Shown piece by piece: positions 62,968-64,000 of a stretch of DNA of 64,000 nt (positions are counted from its first letter, which is position 1; each line of letters opens with the position of its first letter). Location: the NCBI RefSeq assembly GCF_027257845.1, contig NZ_JAPVOT010000015.1, positions 1 through 64,000 of the forward strand. Reading direction: 5' to 3'. The notes beneath the pieces were generated by a model. That model saw only the letters and a program-made list of their open reading frames with translations, ran no database searches and was not told the DNA's origin. The position numbers and the translations under genes were made by a program. The DNA comes from Alteromonas sp. BMJM2 (GTDB lineage: Bacteria > Pseudomonadota > Gammaproteobacteria > Enterobacterales > Alteromonadaceae).

Positions 62968-63741
62968 CTACTCAATTCCCTTTCCCGTTGCCGCCCAATA
63001 TATCCCCCCATACAGATGGGATAAAAACACTTCATCTCGGTAGACACCAGGTATATGGCCTAAGGCAGTATAAAAAGAACGACCTCCGTCAAATTCGTGA
63101 TACCACGCCATAGGATGAAATTCACCCATACCATCTGACTTTTTATCGCCCCAGTCGGCTTTCGGACTATAGGTCGATTCGTCAACGGTAAGCAGGTATT
63201 GCAATCCCTCTATGTTGGCGGGTAAGAAGGTATATAGTTCATCTGTCCAAAGGTGCCTATCATTGAACCCTTGCATACCCGGGAATCTATTGTTTTGCTT
63301 TACTAACCTCGCTGTCTGGTTTTCTGGGTGTATTTTGAAGTAATGGCCAACGAGTTTTCCGTACCACTCCCAGTTGTACTCTGTGTCTGATGCTGAATGA
63401 ACACCAACAAAACCTTTCCCACTTTGAATGAAGCGCTTGAAAGCTTGCTGTTGCTCATTATTAAAAATATCCCCTGTGGTATTCATTAACACTATCGCAT
63501 CGAACTGACTTAAATAATCATCGTTCATTACTAGGCCTGCATACTCGTGCCATTCCAAGCCAAAATCATGACGTGAGGCTAATTCTCTCATGGCAGTCAC
63601 ACCTTCATGAATAGAGCTATGATGCCAACCTGCTGTTTTCGTGAAAAGCAAAACTTTGAATTGCGCTGCATAAGCTGAACTCATAGTCACTAACGATAGA
63701 CACGCTACCGTAATTATGAATAAGTACTTCCTAATTTTCAT
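62968..63741 (-). CDS. ThuA-like domain protein, secreted
   Basis: 257 residues with signal (SLVTMSSAYAAQ). FKVLLFTKTAGWHHSSIHEG, FDAIVLMNTTGDIFNNEQQ and GKGFVGVHSASDTEYNWEWYG are typical ThuA blocks, a glutamine-amidotransferase-like fold first named in trehalose use. WYHEFDGGRSFYTALGH near the end is also conserved. Its biochemical role is unknown; it may be a sugar oxidoreductase accessory or isomerase. It is common in polysaccharide loci. Confidence 0.9.
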   Translation of the reverse strand: MKIRKYLFIITVACLSLVTMSSAYAAQFKVLLFTKTAGWHHSSIHEGVTAMRELASRHDFGLEWHEYAGLVMNDDYLSQFDAIVLMNTTGDIFNNEQQQAFKRFIQSGKGFVGVHSASDTEYNWEWYGKLVGHYFKIHPENQTARLVKQNNRFPGMQGFNDRHLWTDELYTFLPANIEGLQYLLTVDESTYSPKADWGDKKSDGMGEFHPMAWYHEFDGGRSFYTALGHIPGVYRDEVFLSHLYGGIYWAATGKGIE

Positions 63742-64000
63742 GAGGTGATTCCTTCATTTTTTTTTAAATTAAATTATAGAAATATAACAGAAATTATATT
63801 TCCGATATTAACGACGACTTTCTCAATTATCAGCTAACAGTAAAGGCAAGTTCAGCTAGTCTAAATGCATGCACATTATTACCGCGCTATGCTGCCATGT
63901 AAAAATAATGTTAATAAGGCGTGTTGTGGTTAAGTCACTTGCGAACTGTTTTATTGTTCATCTACATTCGAAAACTCTTAAGCGAAGTGTTAAACCATTG
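63742..64000. other. Spacer at the right window edge
   Basis: A promoter for the ThuA-like gene must lie here. No gene or repeat was recognised. Confidence 0.4.

Overview
The window reads as part of a large plasmid or chromid of a marine gammaproteobacterium, most likely Alteromonas or a close relative. Reasons: the moderate-AT base composition, the TonB-dependent receptor style, a PEP-CTERM-type sorting tail, and a gene set matching ulvan (green-algal sulfated rhamno-glucuronan) utilisation. A replication/partition block at about 30.2-34.7 kb holds a candidate RctB-like initiator, repeated GATTCGATCC boxes containing a Dam site, parA, parB and palindromic parS-like sites, so this is not ordinary chromosome. 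From memory, an ulvan-degrading CAZyme plasmid has been described in Alteromonas; I could not check identity with it.

Layout. 0-4.8 kb: scarred DNA with two copies of a 365-bp IS91-like transposase remnant, a 19-bp piece of the same element end, a lipoprotein gene, a decayed hemL fragment, an intact chemotaxis receptor, and a nucleoside-hydrolase-like gene cut off by the element end. 5.0-9.5 kb: an operon of three sulfatases. 9.9-15.3 kb: a mobile/stability block with a Y1 (RAYT-like) transposase whose start codon looks lost, a Doc toxin-antitoxin pair, a shortened tyrosine recombinase and hipBA with three operators. 15.4-28.6 kb: the depolymerisation cluster, with a GH43 lipoprotein, a nucleoside-hydrolase-like lipoprotein, a sulfatase, a PL24-type ulvan lyase with Ig-like repeats and a C-terminal dockerin, a small PEP-CTERM protein with a cohesin-like domain, a GH78 rhamnosidase and a right-handed beta-helix protein. 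29.1-34.7 kb: a double-winged-helix protein, the initiator, parA and parB. 35-51.4 kb: an NCS1-type transporter, a fifth sulfatase, kdgK, a TRAP transporter, kduD, kduI, a DeoR regulator, rhamnulokinase, a bifunctional rhamnulose-1-P aldolase/lactaldehyde dehydrogenase, rhamnose isomerase and a FMN lactate dehydrogenase. 51.5-63.7 kb: a secreted NPP1/Vps62-like protein, a FecI-FecR-TonB receptor cassette, a second TonB receptor in an operon with a PI-PLC-like enzyme, a metallophosphoesterase and a ThuA-like protein.

How it works together (inference). Sulfatases, GH43, GH78 and the PL24 lyase take ulvan apart outside the cell or in the periplasm. TonB receptors bring in oligosaccharides and the TRAP system takes uronates across the inner membrane. 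The unsaturated uronate is processed by KduI, KduD and KdgK to 2-keto-3-deoxy-6-phosphogluconate. Rhamnose goes through isomerase, kinase and aldolase to DHAP and lactaldehyde, then lactate, then pyruvate. Repeated CAATCA/TGATTG boxes at 10-, 11- or 20-bp spacing lie before several of these transcription units and around the DeoR gene, suggesting one regulon. The most unusual feature is the neighbouring dockerin (on the lyase) and cohesin-like PEP-CTERM protein, which may tether the lyase to the cell surface. No GH88/GH105 unsaturated-uronyl hydrolase, sulfatase maturase, exosortase, tRNA, rRNA or CRISPR array was seen.
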